Source of the DNA: Methylophilus glucosoxydans
GTDB taxonomy: Bacteria > Pseudomonadota > Gammaproteobacteria > Burkholderiales > Methylophilaceae
DNA length: 64,000 nucleotides
NCBI RefSeq assembly: GCF_042676145.1
Contig: NZ_JBHTJW010000004.1
Location: forward strand, 27,524-91,523
Direction: 5' to 3'
Positions 10,291 to 19,764 of the stretch are shown here, one piece after another. Every line of letters starts with the position of its first letter. Position 1 is the first letter of the stretch. Made by a program: the position numbers and the translations under genes. The notes beneath the pieces are model-generated. The model worked only from the letters and a program-made list of their open reading frames with translations. It was not told the origin of the DNA and did no database searches.

Positions 10291-10863
10291 ATGGAAATGA
10301 CATATGAAGAGCGGCTGAAGTGGTTACATCAGCTCTGTCAGGCCCAAGCCAATGCAGTGCCGCTGTCTGCTGAAGCGGCCAAGTCTGCCTATGCGAATGC
10401 CGATGTGGAAGAGGCCGCGCATTACTTGGCAAGTTTTTTAACTTTTCAAGCCATACGTTCTGCAGAGCGCCATCCGGCCGATGAGTTGCAAAGCGACTTT
10501 GATATGCTGGGGGTGTATCAGTGTTTTGGCTTGATGTTGTACGCCTTTTTGCTCATGCCATTAACGCAGGATGGGCACCAGCCAGATTATGCCCGGGCAC
10601 AAGTGACGATAGGCAAAACCTTGTTTGCAGGGCTGGCGCCAGAAATGCTGGCAGAGATTATCGAGTCTGGGTTTCATAAGTTTCAATTGATTGCAGAAAC
10701 CGATTCCGAGCACTGGCTGACCTACCGCGAAAATCTGGATAAAGTGACCATCAGCTACCTGATTGCAAGCACAGACGATGACAGTCCGCATGGCCCGGAG
10801 GATGTATTGCCCCTGTTTGGTCAGTTGCTCAGCCAGTTGTGTGAGGCTTTTACTGCGGATTAA
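10291..10863 (+). CDS. Hypothetical cytoplasmic protein, 190 aa
   Basis: Not recognised. The protein looks soluble and helical, acidic, with a hydrophobic central stretch (VYQCFGLMLYAFLLMPL) that is more likely a buried helix than a membrane span. The ATG at 10291 has an AAGGA ribosome-binding site seven bases upstream; the frame is open further left, but that part overlaps yheS. It lies 47 bases after yheS in the same direction and may be co-transcribed. No catalytic motif is visible. Confidence 0.7.
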   Translation: MEMTYEERLKWLHQLCQAQANAVPLSAEAAKSAYANADVEEAAHYLASFLTFQAIRSAERHPADELQSDFDMLGVYQCFGLMLYAFLLMPLTQDGHQPDYARAQVTIGKTLFAGLAPEMLAEIIESGFHKFQLIAETDSEHWLTYRENLDKVTISYLIASTDDDSPHGPEDVLPLFGQLLSQLCEAFTAD

Positions 10864-11034
10864 ATTTTGCATCGAACATATTTGCGGTATACTTTAAATT
10901 GATTTAACATTTTCGATTCAGTTTGAAAACTTGGGTAAAATGTCTCGCTTACGCTTGTTATTGAATTTGTTTGTTCGTTAAGATTCCGTGGCTAAAGTAC
11001 ATTGAGCCTAATGCAAATCTCAAAAAGGACATAA

Positions 11035-11715
11035 ATGAGCAAGCTGCTGTTGATTGACGATGATGTTGAACTAGCCAACATGCTAAAGGAATTTCTGACG
11101 CAGGAAGGCTACACCGTGACAACTGCACATGATGGCCTGACGGGTGAGCAATATGTTCTGGCTGGCAAGTTTGATCTTGCCATTCTGGATGTGATGATGC
11201 CTGGCCAGGATGGATTGCAAACATTACGCAACATCCGTCAGCATTCCGATATTCCTGTGTTGATGTTGACCGCCAAGGACGACAACGAAGGCCGTATTGA
11301 AGGGCTGGAAGCTGGCGCGGATGACTATGTTCAAAAACCCTGTTTGCCACGCGAGTTGGTTGCCCGCGTGCGTGCGATCTTGCGCCGCCATACCAGTGAC
11401 AGTCCCAAGGGGAATGATATTGTGGTTGGTCAACTGGTGGTTTCCAGTGAACGCAGAAAAGTGTTCTGGGCGGATAAACCTATTATTTTCACCAGTACCG
11501 AATTCAGTTTGATTGAAATTCTTGCCAAACATGCAGGCACCATCGTTAGCAAAGAGGATCTGTCAGTCAAGGCCTTAGGTCGTCCGCTGGTCAAGTATGA
11601 TCGTAGCATTGATGTTCATTTAAGCAGTATCCGTCAAAAAATCTCTGAAGTTTCCGGCGGCGTCAATGTGATTCAAACAATTTACCGCGTTGGCTATCAA
11701 CTGGTAAGAGAGTAA
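11035..11715 (+). CDS. OmpR/CpxR-type response regulator
   Basis: A 226-residue DNA-binding response regulator. The receiver domain (1-115) has the acidic pair DDD at 8-10, phospho-acceptor Asp52 in AILDVMMPGQDG and Lys101 in DDYVQKP; the remainder is a winged-helix OmpR domain. It most resembles CpxR, the envelope-stress regulator, and is followed 18 bases later by a matching histidine kinase. No Cpx target was identified here, so the signal is unknown. The 171-base gap upstream is AT-rich and should hold the promoter. Confidence 0.88.
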   Translation: MSKLLLIDDDVELANMLKEFLTQEGYTVTTAHDGLTGEQYVLAGKFDLAILDVMMPGQDGLQTLRNIRQHSDIPVLMLTAKDDNEGRIEGLEAGADDYVQKPCLPRELVARVRAILRRHTSDSPKGNDIVVGQLVVSSERRKVFWADKPIIFTSTEFSLIEILAKHAGTIVSKEDLSVKALGRPLVKYDRSIDVHLSSIRQKISEVSGGVNVIQTIYRVGYQLVRE

Positions 11716-11733
11716 TTCGTTATTGCGAGGCCT

Positions 11734-12864
11734 ATGGGGCGCCTGTTCTGGAAGTTATTTGCAGCACTTTTTCTGGCGCTCATTTCAACCGATATTATTG
11801 TTGGAAACATTGCAGAGTGGGAGCTGAATCGCAAGCTGGTCGGCTACCATGAAGCGTTGCATGCCGCGAGTGACCAGGTTAAAGCACAAGCCCCGACGCA
11901 ACCCTCTAATGAGCTGATCGCAAAAACACTGTCACATGAACACCTGCCTATGGTGTTTAACCTTCCGGTTTGGGTGTTTGTTTTCGGCATTCTCGCCAAT
12001 CTCGTCTTTGCCAGTTTGCTTGCCTGGGCCATCGCGCATCCAATCAAGCTGTTACTGATTCATCTTAAAAGTGCAGCAGAGGGCGATCTGCTCGTGCGTG
12101 TCAGCCCCAAGATCAAGGCCTCTTATGATGAGTTTTCCGGCTTGGGGCAGGCCTTTGATCTGATGGCGCTGCGCTTGAATAATATGATCAAAAGCCAGTC
12201 AAACATGATGCATCATGTTTCCCACGAACTGCGTTCCCCATTGGCAAGAATACAGATGGCTGTTGGTCTGGCTATGCAAAATCCACAAAAAATTCAGAGC
12301 TCTTTGCAGCGCGTTGAGCTTGAAGCTGTGCGCATGGAACGCATGATTTCTGAATTACTCGAAATTTTTCGCTTTGAATCGGATATACACAAGCTGCAAA
12401 AAGTAGAGGTGGATTTGCAAGCTCTGCTGACAGGCATTGTTGGGGATGTCCTGTTTGAAAAGCATGATGCCAAGCTCCGGTTGTTGATGCCTGATGAGCC
12501 CGTCATCCTGGATGGGCAACTGGAGTTGTTGCAACGTGCGATTGATAACGTGATCCGCAATGCGCTCAAATATGGTCCTGTGGATGGTGAGGTGACGATT
12601 GAGTTGCAACATAGTCAGCGTACTGGCGAAATTATTCTCGAAGTACAGGATCAGGGGCAGGGCGTAGAGCCACAAGAGCTTGAGCAGATATTCAAGCCTT
12701 TTGTGCGAGGTCGCCGCGCTTCGCAAGTCGAAGGGCATGGCATCGGCCTCGCCATGACCAAGCATATCGTTGAAGCCCATGGCGGCTTTGTCAACGCCAC
12801 CAATCTAAGCCCGGACGGATTCATGATCCGTATTCATTTGCCCATCCAGCAAGAAACGACGTAG
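11734..12864 (+). CDS. CpxA-like sensor histidine kinase
   Basis: Inner-membrane sensor kinase of 376 residues: first membrane helix near residues 5-25, a short periplasmic segment (about 50 residues, smaller than enteric CpxA), second helix near 77-100, HAMP, then the dimerisation domain with His164 in HHVSHELRSPLARI and an ATPase domain with N box (DNVIRNALKYG) and GHGIGLAM. The ATG at 11734 follows GCGAGG. It pairs with the preceding response regulator as one operon. The short sensor domain suggests it reads a membrane-proximal signal. Confidence 0.88.
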   Translation: MGRLFWKLFAALFLALISTDIIVGNIAEWELNRKLVGYHEALHAASDQVKAQAPTQPSNELIAKTLSHEHLPMVFNLPVWVFVFGILANLVFASLLAWAIAHPIKLLLIHLKSAAEGDLLVRVSPKIKASYDEFSGLGQAFDLMALRLNNMIKSQSNMMHHVSHELRSPLARIQMAVGLAMQNPQKIQSSLQRVELEAVRMERMISELLEIFRFESDIHKLQKVEVDLQALLTGIVGDVLFEKHDAKLRLLMPDEPVILDGQLELLQRAIDNVIRNALKYGPVDGEVTIELQHSQRTGEIILEVQDQGQGVEPQELEQIFKPFVRGRRASQVEGHGIGLAMTKHIVEAHGGFVNATNLSPDGFMIRIHLPIQQETT

Positions 12865-12940
12865 ACGATCCTCTAAAAATCAGCGCTAACAATGCTAAAA
12901 TAGCGCGTTTAAGATTACGCAGGCGAATGCCGGATACAAT

Positions 12941-14479
12941 ATGACAGCACAACATTCCCACCCAGATAACGCAACTGAGAGCGTGGTTGATGAAAATCAT
13001 GTGATTGCAGAACGTCGCGAGAAACTACGCTTGCTGCGTGAACAAGCGCAGGCCAGCGAGAAGGCCGTTTTTCCTAACGATTTCAAGCCAGAGCATAAAG
13101 CCGTTGCGTTGCAGGCCGCATATGCCGAGACAGACAAGGAAACCCTGGACCCTCAAGAAATCCCTGTGGTAGTTGCCGGCCGCATGATGCTCAAACGCGT
13201 GATGGGTAAAGCCAGTTTTGCTACGATTCAGGATAGCTCAGCACGTATCCAACTTTACATTGCCAGGGATGAAATTGGTGAAGCCTTGTATGACCAGTTC
13301 AAGCACTGGGACATGGGCGATATCCTTGGCGCGAAAGGCCGGTTGTTTAAAACCCGTACCGGCGAGTTGTCTGTGCATGTCACTGAATTGCGTTTGCTGA
13401 CTAAGTCCCTGCGCCCGTTACCAGAAAAATTTCATGGTTTGCAAGACCAGGAAATCAAATATCGCCAGCGCTATGTCGATTTGATCACCTCGGAAGAAAC
13501 CCGTGAAACATTCAAGGCCCGTTCCAAAGTGGTGGCAGCGATTCGCCAGTTCATGAATGAAAATGAGTTTCTGGAAGTGGAAACCCCGATGTTGCATCCT
13601 ATTCCAGGGGGCGCCTCAGCCAAACCATTTATTACGCATCACAACGCACTTGATATGCAGATGTTTATGCGGATTGCACCTGAGTTGTATTTGAAGCGTC
13701 TGATTGTCGGCGGCTTTGAGCGTGTGTTTGAAATCAACCGTAACTTCCGCAATGAGGGCTTAAGCGTACGTCACAATCCTGAATTCACCATGATGGAATT
13801 CTACGCCGCCTACACCGACTACCAGTGGCTGATGGATTTTACCGAACAATGTATACGCGCAGCTGCCATTGCTGCACGTGGCACGGCAGTATTGAGTTAT
13901 GCGGGTAAAGAGGTCGATTTAAGCAAACCGTTTGAGCGCTTAACCATTTTGGGCGCCATTCAGAAATATGCGCCGCACTACACCGCCGAGCAATTGAATG
14001 ACGCCGAGTTCTTGCGCAAAGAATTACTCAAGTTTGGCGTCAAGGCGTTTGACCATGCAGGACTGGGCGCATTGCAGCTATCATTGTTTGAAGAGACCGC
14101 AGAAAGCCAATTGTGGCAACCTACTTATATTATTGATTACCCGGTTGAGGTGTCACCACTGGCGCGTGCCTCCGACAAACATCCTGAAATTACCGAACGT
14201 TTTGAACTCTTTATTACCGGGCGTGAAATGGCCAATGGCTTCAGCGAATTAAACGACGCTGAAGATCAGGCCGCGCGCTTCCAGGCCCAGGTAAAAGCCA
14301 AAGAAGCTGGTGATCAGGAAGCCATGTATTACGACGCTGACTTTATTCGTGCACTGGAATACGGCATGCCGCCGACAGGTGGATGCGGAATTGGCATAGA
14401 CCGTTTGGTCATGCTGATGACTGATAGCCCCAGCATTCGTGATGTGATTCTCTTCCCACACATGCGTGCTGAGACTTAA
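12941..14479 (+). CDS. lysS: Lysyl-tRNA synthetase (class II)
   Basis: Charges tRNA-Lys with lysine in the cytoplasm. Length is 512 residues, as usual. An OB-fold anticodon domain (about 70-180) is followed by a class II catalytic core: motif 1 around YRQRYVDLI, motif 2 FRNEGLSVRHNPEFTMMEFY, and motif 3 GCGIGIDRLVMLMTD near the C-terminus. It has its own terminator immediately downstream. Confidence 0.97.
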   Translation: MTAQHSHPDNATESVVDENHVIAERREKLRLLREQAQASEKAVFPNDFKPEHKAVALQAAYAETDKETLDPQEIPVVVAGRMMLKRVMGKASFATIQDSSARIQLYIARDEIGEALYDQFKHWDMGDILGAKGRLFKTRTGELSVHVTELRLLTKSLRPLPEKFHGLQDQEIKYRQRYVDLITSEETRETFKARSKVVAAIRQFMNENEFLEVETPMLHPIPGGASAKPFITHHNALDMQMFMRIAPELYLKRLIVGGFERVFEINRNFRNEGLSVRHNPEFTMMEFYAAYTDYQWLMDFTEQCIRAAAIAARGTAVLSYAGKEVDLSKPFERLTILGAIQKYAPHYTAEQLNDAEFLRKELLKFGVKAFDHAGLGALQLSLFEETAESQLWQPTYIIDYPVEVSPLARASDKHPEITERFELFITGREMANGFSELNDAEDQAARFQAQVKAKEAGDQEAMYYDADFIRALEYGMPPTGGCGIGIDRLVMLMTDSPSIRDVILFPHMRAET

Positions 14480-14495
14480 CTCAGCGATGATGTGA

Positions 14496-14526
14496 AAAAG
14501 CCACCTTTAAAGGTGGCTTTTTTTAT
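14496..14526 (+). terminator. Rho-independent terminator of lysS
   Basis: A perfect inverted repeat, AAAGCCACCTTT followed by its complement, leads into a run of T. It lies 17 bases after the lysS stop codon. Confidence 0.92.
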
Positions 14527-14630
14527 ACTAGTCCGCTGTAAGAAATATGTAAGGTTTGTCATTAAAGTGTCATATTTGTTCTTCAAAATACGCCCCGTTG
14601 TTTATAGAAATATTCAATCAGGGAAAATTT

Positions 14631-16070
14631 ATGAATTCAAAATTACACCGCATTTTATCTGCGGCGTTGGCTGGTGGCTTGCTTGCAAGTTTATCACTGA
14701 CCGCGATGGCAGACTCTACCGTTGATCTGGTGCAAGCACTCGTGTCAAAAGGCGTATTGACTGAAGAAGAAGGCGCCTTGCTCATGAAAGGCCGTGACAA
14801 CGAAGTTGAGGTCCAGAAGAAAAAAGAAAAGAAAAACTGGACTAGTCGCGTGAACATCCGTGGTTACGTGCAAACACGAAACACGACCATGTTAGGTGGT
14901 GACGAAGGAGTTAACTTGTGGTCTGACCGTTCAGTCGGCGATGATAAGTCTCTGGGGGATGCTGACAAGAATTTCTTAATTCGTCGTGCTCGTGTGATCA
15001 TTTTTGGCGATTATGGCGATCACTTAAGCTATTATATTCAGCCAGACTTTGCTTCATCAGCCAGTGGTACTAATAATATCGCACAATTGCGTGATGCTTA
15101 CGGTGATGTCAATTTTGATAAAACTAAAGTACATCGTATACGCGTTGGTCAATCCAAAGTCCCATATGGTTTCGAAAACCTGCAATCCTCTTCAAACCGC
15201 CTGGCGTTGGATCGTAACGATGCATTGAATAGTGCTGTTAGAGATGAACGTGATTTGGGTGCTTTCTACTACTACACGCCTACAGATGTTCAGGCATTGT
15301 TTGAGGAAATCAACAAACAGGGCCTGAAACACTCTGGGAACTACGGTATGTTTGCACTTGGTTTGTACAATGGTCAGGGCGCCAACCGCGCTGAGCAGAA
15401 TGACAATTATCATGTTGTATCACGCCTGACTTACCCTTGGAAAACACAAAGTGGTCAGATTTATGAAGCAGGTATCCAAGCTTATAAAGGTGAATATGTT
15501 TCAACAACAGGCGCTTATAGCCGCCGCAATCCTGCGACAGGCGCTTTAGCTTCTGCAACCCCCACGTTAGGTACAGGTACTCCTCTTTCAGGCAGAAACG
15601 GTATTGATGATGAGCGCGTAGGTATTAGCTTTATCATGTATCCACAACCGTTTGGTATTCAAGCGGAATGGAACTGGGGTAATACACCAGGTCTTGATAT
15701 CACCAAGAACGTGATTGAGAAGAAAAGCCTGAACGGTGGTTATGTACAAGCGATGTATAAAATCGACAACTTCCAGTTCCTGAGCACGAATGGTACATTG
15801 ATTCCATTTATCAAATGGCAATACTTTGATGGCTACAATAAAGCCGAAACAAACTCACCTGAAAACCATGTGAACGATTGGGAGTTGGGTCTTGAGTGGC
15901 AATTGGCCCCCGAATTGGAGTTAACCGCTGTGTATCATCGCATGAACCGCACTAACTTGGTAACAGGTAACCGTTCCAGTGCGAGTGCAGCGAATAACTT
16001 GCCAGCCAGAGTTGATTACGAAAATTTCAAAGCAGAGGCTTTACGCGTTCAACTGCAGTACAACTTCTAA
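14631..16070 (+). CDS. Phosphate-selective-type porin (OprO/OprP family)
   Basis: Outer-membrane porin of 479 residues. A signal peptide ends near AMADS (about residue 24). A short helical segment (VDLVQALVSKGVLTEEEGALL) and a lysine-rich linker precede the barrel; this leader is typical of the OprO/OprP group. The C-terminus ends in phenylalanine (LQYNF), as required for barrel assembly. The ATG at 14631 begins the signal peptide; an in-frame upstream start would bury it. Anion selectivity is inferred from family. It is flanked by terminators, so it is transcribed alone, and it opens a region rich in anion-uptake genes. Confidence 0.85.
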   Translation: MNSKLHRILSAALAGGLLASLSLTAMADSTVDLVQALVSKGVLTEEEGALLMKGRDNEVEVQKKKEKKNWTSRVNIRGYVQTRNTTMLGGDEGVNLWSDRSVGDDKSLGDADKNFLIRRARVIIFGDYGDHLSYYIQPDFASSASGTNNIAQLRDAYGDVNFDKTKVHRIRVGQSKVPYGFENLQSSSNRLALDRNDALNSAVRDERDLGAFYYYTPTDVQALFEEINKQGLKHSGNYGMFALGLYNGQGANRAEQNDNYHVVSRLTYPWKTQSGQIYEAGIQAYKGEYVSTTGAYSRRNPATGALASATPTLGTGTPLSGRNGIDDERVGISFIMYPQPFGIQAEWNWGNTPGLDITKNVIEKKSLNGGYVQAMYKIDNFQFLSTNGTLIPFIKWQYFDGYNKAETNSPENHVNDWELGLEWQLAPELELTAVYHRMNRTNLVTGNRSSASAANNLPARVDYENFKAEALRVQLQYNF

Positions 16071-16095
16071 CTTTTTCCGTACGAATCTCAAACTC

Positions 16096-16123
16096 AAATC
16101 CCGCAGTGATGCGGGATTTTTTT
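16096..16123 (+). terminator. Rho-independent terminator of the porin gene
   Basis: Nine-base stem AAATCCCGC with a six-base loop, followed by a T run, 25 bases after the stop codon. Confidence 0.9.
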
Positions 16124-16164
16124 ACTCTTTATATAGTTAAATGTAATATAAAAATAACGAATAA

Positions 16165-16183
16165 TTATTTTTTAAAATATAAA
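16165..16183 (+). promoter_or_regulatory. AT-rich putative CysB-type site upstream of oscA-like gene
   Basis: The sequence TTATTTTTTAAAATATAAA lies about 45 bases before the oscA-like start codon, inside an AT-rich block (16130-16195). Closely similar strings precede sbp2 (29993) and, less exactly, cysK (28813). Sharing by sulfur genes suggests a common regulator such as CysB; no binding consensus could be tested. Confidence 0.35.
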
Positions 16184-16226
16184 TAGTCTGAAATAATGCC
16201 GTTCATTCAATGTGGTGAGAGGCAGC

Positions 16227-16421
16227 ATGTCTACAGAACAACACAAAACTGATAGCGCAGCAGATTCCGCAGTGTTGGCGGTGGTTGCTTCCGCGATCAC
16301 TGCGGTACAGCAGGATACTGGCTATGGTTCCATCGAAATCACGATACACGATGGCCGGGTGACGCAAATCGAGCGACGCGAAAAAGTCCGCTTTGATCAT
16401 CAAACCAAATCCAAAAAGTAA
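16227..16421 (+). CDS. oscA: OscA/YezD-like small protein (DUF2292)
   Basis: A 64-residue protein with the DUF2292 core YGSIEITIHDGRVTQIERREKVRF, a short beta hairpin. In Pseudomonas the homologue OscA is encoded next to sbp and is needed for use of organosulfur compounds and for chromate resistance; YezD of Bacillus is related. The molecular role is unknown. The ATG at 16227 follows GAGAGG. Its position ahead of a porin and a sulfate-binding protein repeats the Pseudomonas association with sulfate uptake. The N-terminal 25 residues are alanine-rich and variable. Confidence 0.8.
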   Translation: MSTEQHKTDSAADSAVLAVVASAITAVQQDTGYGSIEITIHDGRVTQIERREKVRFDHQTKSKK

Positions 16422-16481
16422 TTAATAGTTTAGTAAACACTGACCAGGCCGCTGGAAGTCATTCAATTTCGGGAGAATTAC

Positions 16482-18212
16482 ATGCAATTAAAAAAAATGA
16501 GTCTCGCACTGGCGACCGCAAGCTTGTGGTGGTTGGGTAGTGGCGTGGCCTTGGCAGAAGAGGCACCGCTTGCAGAGACACAAGTAGAGGATACTGAGCA
16601 GCAGAAAAAGATCAAGGCACGCCTTGCAGAGATTAAAGCTGAGGAAAAGGCCGCTGCCAAAGCTGCAAATGGTTATTACGTTGAACGTCGCAGCTATGGC
16701 ACACAAAAAGAAACAGAGCCACCTCGCTATGTCAGGCAGCTGAATAAAACCTGGCTCAAGGATTACGATTCCTTCGCTGATGTGGATTGGCTGGATATCG
16801 GCTTGGAACATCGTGCGCGTTTTGAAAGCCGCCAAAATGACTTCCGTCGTGCACAAGAAAACATTGATGAACCCATTCTGTTGCGTACACGGGCTTACCT
16901 CGGCTTGAAGAATATCCTGGATCCTTTCCGTTTTGCAGTGGAGGTGCAGGACTCCCGCCGGAATCACAGCGATTACAACGGTTTTAGCGACCCGCGAATT
17001 TCTAATGACCCCAAAGATATCGACCATGCGGACTTCATCCAAGGCTACTTGGAGCTCTATTTTAAAGAAAGCATTTTTGGCAAAGATGATTTAGGCAATA
17101 GCCGTCCATTTTGGGTGCGCGGTGGCCGCTTGGCCTGGGAAGATCTGGATCGTCGTTTGATTGCGCGCAACGAGTGGCGTAACACGACGAACTCATTCCA
17201 GGGTATACGCGCCAATATCGGTGAAAAGAAAAATGACTGGCAACTGGAAGCCTTCGCAGTGCAACCGGTACAACGGTTTGCTAATCAATTAGATCAAGTC
17301 GATCATGCCCAGCACTTTTATGGCTTGGTAGGTGATTGGCGTGGCTGGTCTGAGTACGTCACCATTCAGCCATACTACTTTTACTTGAAGCAGGATGGTA
17401 GCAGGGTCAAGTATGACGGCAATGGTGTGGAGTACGCTAATCGTGCCTGGTATAACGCGGTAAGACAGGCACAGGCACAAGTGGATCGCGAAATTAGTAC
17501 GGGCGGTATTCGCGTTTTCGGCATCTTGCCTGGCACACAGTGGGACTTTGATGTGAGCTATAACAAGCAGTGGGGGCATGTACAACGCTTTGTGACGAGC
17601 AGCGCGCAATCACTCTCTTTAGCTAATGGCCGGTATATTACTGTTGATCAAGATGCTTATGCCTACAACGCTGAGGTCGGGTATACCTTTAACAAACATC
17701 TTTGGAAACCCCGTTTTAGTGCTTCTTACGGTGTAGCGACTGGTGATCATGTTTCTGGCGGTAGTAGTTCCAGAGACACCTCAGACAATCAGGGCTTTGA
17801 TCGCTTGTTTGGTTTTGCCCGTCCCTGGTCTAACAATGACTACATTCAAATGAACAATATTCGTGCGACCAAAGTGCGGGCAGAGTTCGATCCTAAAGTC
17901 CCATTTTTGGAGAATGTAAAGGTTGATACAGGCTTTAGCTGGTATCGATTGGATGATGCAACCGCCAGCTGGTCTGCTGGGAGTAACTTACAAGATGTCA
18001 GTGGTCGCTCTGGGACAGATTTGGGTAAGGAGGTTGATTTGAGAATTCGCTTCCCCTTGAATCAGTACGCCTCACTTAATTTAGGCTACGCACACTTCTG
18101 GGCCGGTGATTTTGTCAAAGATGCAATCAAGATTGCTTCAAACAACAATGACCCTACGCGCTCACTGAGCTCAGACTTTTTCTACACAGAATTGACCCTG
18201 CTAGGCTTCTAG
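16482..18212 (+). CDS. Alginate-export-type outer-membrane porin
   Basis: A 576-residue outer-membrane beta-barrel. The signal peptide ends near GVALAEE (residue 25). A charged helical linker (about 30-70, rich in Lys, Glu, Ala) precedes an Alginate_exp-type barrel with alternating aromatic strands, ending FYTELTLLGF with terminal Phe. AlgE exports alginate, but most family members outside mucoid pseudomonads are general or anion porins. Its place between an oscA-like gene and a sulfate-binding gene, only 14 bases from the latter, suggests it passes sulfate or sulfonates; this is inference. RBS is GGGAGA. Confidence 0.8.
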   Translation: MQLKKMSLALATASLWWLGSGVALAEEAPLAETQVEDTEQQKKIKARLAEIKAEEKAAAKAANGYYVERRSYGTQKETEPPRYVRQLNKTWLKDYDSFADVDWLDIGLEHRARFESRQNDFRRAQENIDEPILLRTRAYLGLKNILDPFRFAVEVQDSRRNHSDYNGFSDPRISNDPKDIDHADFIQGYLELYFKESIFGKDDLGNSRPFWVRGGRLAWEDLDRRLIARNEWRNTTNSFQGIRANIGEKKNDWQLEAFAVQPVQRFANQLDQVDHAQHFYGLVGDWRGWSEYVTIQPYYFYLKQDGSRVKYDGNGVEYANRAWYNAVRQAQAQVDREISTGGIRVFGILPGTQWDFDVSYNKQWGHVQRFVTSSAQSLSLANGRYITVDQDAYAYNAEVGYTFNKHLWKPRFSASYGVATGDHVSGGSSSRDTSDNQGFDRLFGFARPWSNNDYIQMNNIRATKVRAEFDPKVPFLENVKVDTGFSWYRLDDATASWSAGSNLQDVSGRSGTDLGKEVDLRIRFPLNQYASLNLGYAHFWAGDFVKDAIKIASNNNDPTRSLSSDFFYTELTLLGF

Positions 18213-18226
18213 CTTAAAGGATATAC

Positions 18227-19234
18227 ATGAAACTTCATCAAAAAATTAAGCAGCTATTTGTCGTTGCGACCTTCGTTGCCCCGTTGGCAGTTTGGGCGGC
18301 CGATGTGAATCTGCTCAATGTGTCTTACGACCCGACGCGTGAGTTGTATCAAGACTACAACGAAGCCTTTGCCAAATATTGGAAAGCCAAGACGGGCGAC
18401 AACGTCATCGTCAAGCAGTCACATGGAGGCTCTGGCAAGCAGGCACGTTCCGTCATTGATGGCCTGCAGGCCGATGTGGTGACGCTGGCGTTGTCTTATG
18501 ACATTGACGAGATTGGCAGCAAAGGCCGCTTGTTTGGCCCGGACTGGCAGAAACGTCTGCCGCACAACAGTTCGCCTTATACCTCGACTATTGTGTTTCT
18601 GGTGCGTAAAGGCAACCCGAAAAACATCAAGGACTGGAGTGACTTGGTGAAACCAGGCACCTCGGTGATTACGCCTAACCCCAAAACTTCTGGCGGGGCA
18701 CGTTGGAACTACCTGGCGGCCTACGGTTATGCGCTCAAGCAAAACAATAACGACGAGGCAAAAGCCAAAGAGTTTTTGAAAAAACTGTTTAAAAACGTGC
18801 CGGTGTTAGATAGCGGTGCGCGTGGCGCAACCACGACCTTTGTGGAGCGTGGTATTGGCGACGTGTTGCTGGCTTGGGAAAACGAGGCTTTCCTCGCGCT
18901 CAAGGAGCTGGGGCCAGACAAGTTTGATCTGGTCGTGCCTTCACTGTCTATTCTGGCGGAGCCGCCAGTGACTGTAGTCGACAAGAATGCCAAGCGTCAT
19001 GGCACTGAAGCGGTATCCAAAGCCTATCTGGAATACTTGTACAGTGAAGAGGGCCAGGAAATTGCAGCCAAAAACTACTATCGTCCGACGTTGGAATCTG
19101 TGGCCAAAAAATACGAAAAACAGTTTCCTAAAGTCAATTTGATCAAGATTGACGATGCGTTTGGCGGTTGGCAAAAGGCGCAGAAAACACACTTTGCCGA
19201 TGGTGGTGTGTTCGACGAGATTTACCAGAAGTAA
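18227..19234 (+). CDS. sbp: Periplasmic sulfate-binding protein (Sbp), copy 1
   Basis: Periplasmic receptor that delivers sulfate to the CysTWA permease. Signal peptide of about 24 residues ends AVWAAD. The mature protein has family markers LLNVSYDPTRELYQDYNEAF, QSHGGSGKQARSV and PNPKTSGGARWNYLAA, which supply sulfate-binding backbone and side chains; 335 residues is normal. It follows the porin by 14 bases and is closed by a terminator, so it forms an oscA-porin-sbp unit physically separate from cysTWA. A second sbp lies at 30058. Confidence 0.93.
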   Translation: MKLHQKIKQLFVVATFVAPLAVWAADVNLLNVSYDPTRELYQDYNEAFAKYWKAKTGDNVIVKQSHGGSGKQARSVIDGLQADVVTLALSYDIDEIGSKGRLFGPDWQKRLPHNSSPYTSTIVFLVRKGNPKNIKDWSDLVKPGTSVITPNPKTSGGARWNYLAAYGYALKQNNNDEAKAKEFLKKLFKNVPVLDSGARGATTTFVERGIGDVLLAWENEAFLALKELGPDKFDLVVPSLSILAEPPVTVVDKNAKRHGTEAVSKAYLEYLYSEEGQEIAAKNYYRPTLESVAKKYEKQFPKVNLIKIDDAFGGWQKAQKTHFADGGVFDEIYQK

Positions 19235-19261
19235 GCATTGAAATTCAGCAGCTCATTTTAG

Positions 19262-19288
19262 AAAAAGGCATTTACCCAATGCCTTTTT
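19262..19288 (+). terminator. Rho-independent terminator after sbp copy 1
   Basis: Eleven-base stem AAAAAGGCATT with loop TACCC and its complement, ending in T-rich sequence. It separates sbp from the DUF2325 gene. Confidence 0.9.
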
Positions 19289-19314
19289 CTTTCTCTACAA
19301 CAGGAGAATGTTTC

Positions 19315-19593
19315 ATGTCAAAAGCATTAGTCATTGGTGGTGACCGTATAGAGGGCATCAAACAGGTGTTGCACGCACAAGGGATTGATAAAATTGATCA
19401 CTGGACGGGCAGAAAACCCGGCGACGTCAAGCGCGAGTTACCTGTTAACGTCAACGTGATTGTGCTGGTCACCGGCTGGCTCAATCATTCCATGATGTAC
19501 CGCATCAAGCATGTCGCACATAAGCGCGGACTCAAAGTCGTTTATACCCGTAACAGTGCCGATGGCATGCAGCGTGTATTAGAAGCGGCTTGA
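19315..19593 (+). CDS. DUF2325 protein
   Basis: A 92-residue cytoplasmic protein of the DUF2325 family, recognised by VIGGDRIEGIKQVL at the N-terminus, HWTGRKPGD, and VLVTGWLNHSMMYRIKHVA with a conserved aromatic-rich turn. The family is of unknown function. The ATG at 19315 has CAGGAG seven bases upstream. Because the sbp terminator hairpin lies only 27 bases before the start, expression may depend on readthrough from sbp or on a promoter hidden in the hairpin. Confidence 0.75.
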   Translation: MSKALVIGGDRIEGIKQVLHAQGIDKIDHWTGRKPGDVKRELPVNVNVIVLVTGWLNHSMMYRIKHVAHKRGLKVVYTRNSADGMQRVLEAA

Positions 19594-19764
19594 TTCGTGC
19601 GTGGTGATTGCGCGCAGCGAGACCAGCTTATTTTAAATCTGCTCTAAATATATCCCCTTTATTGACCGTTAAAACAGGTAAGTTTTAAGGTTTAATGACA
19701 TTGCTCACACATGTTTTTTAACATGTGCGCAACATTGAGTCGTCAAGGTTTTTAAGGGTTGATA

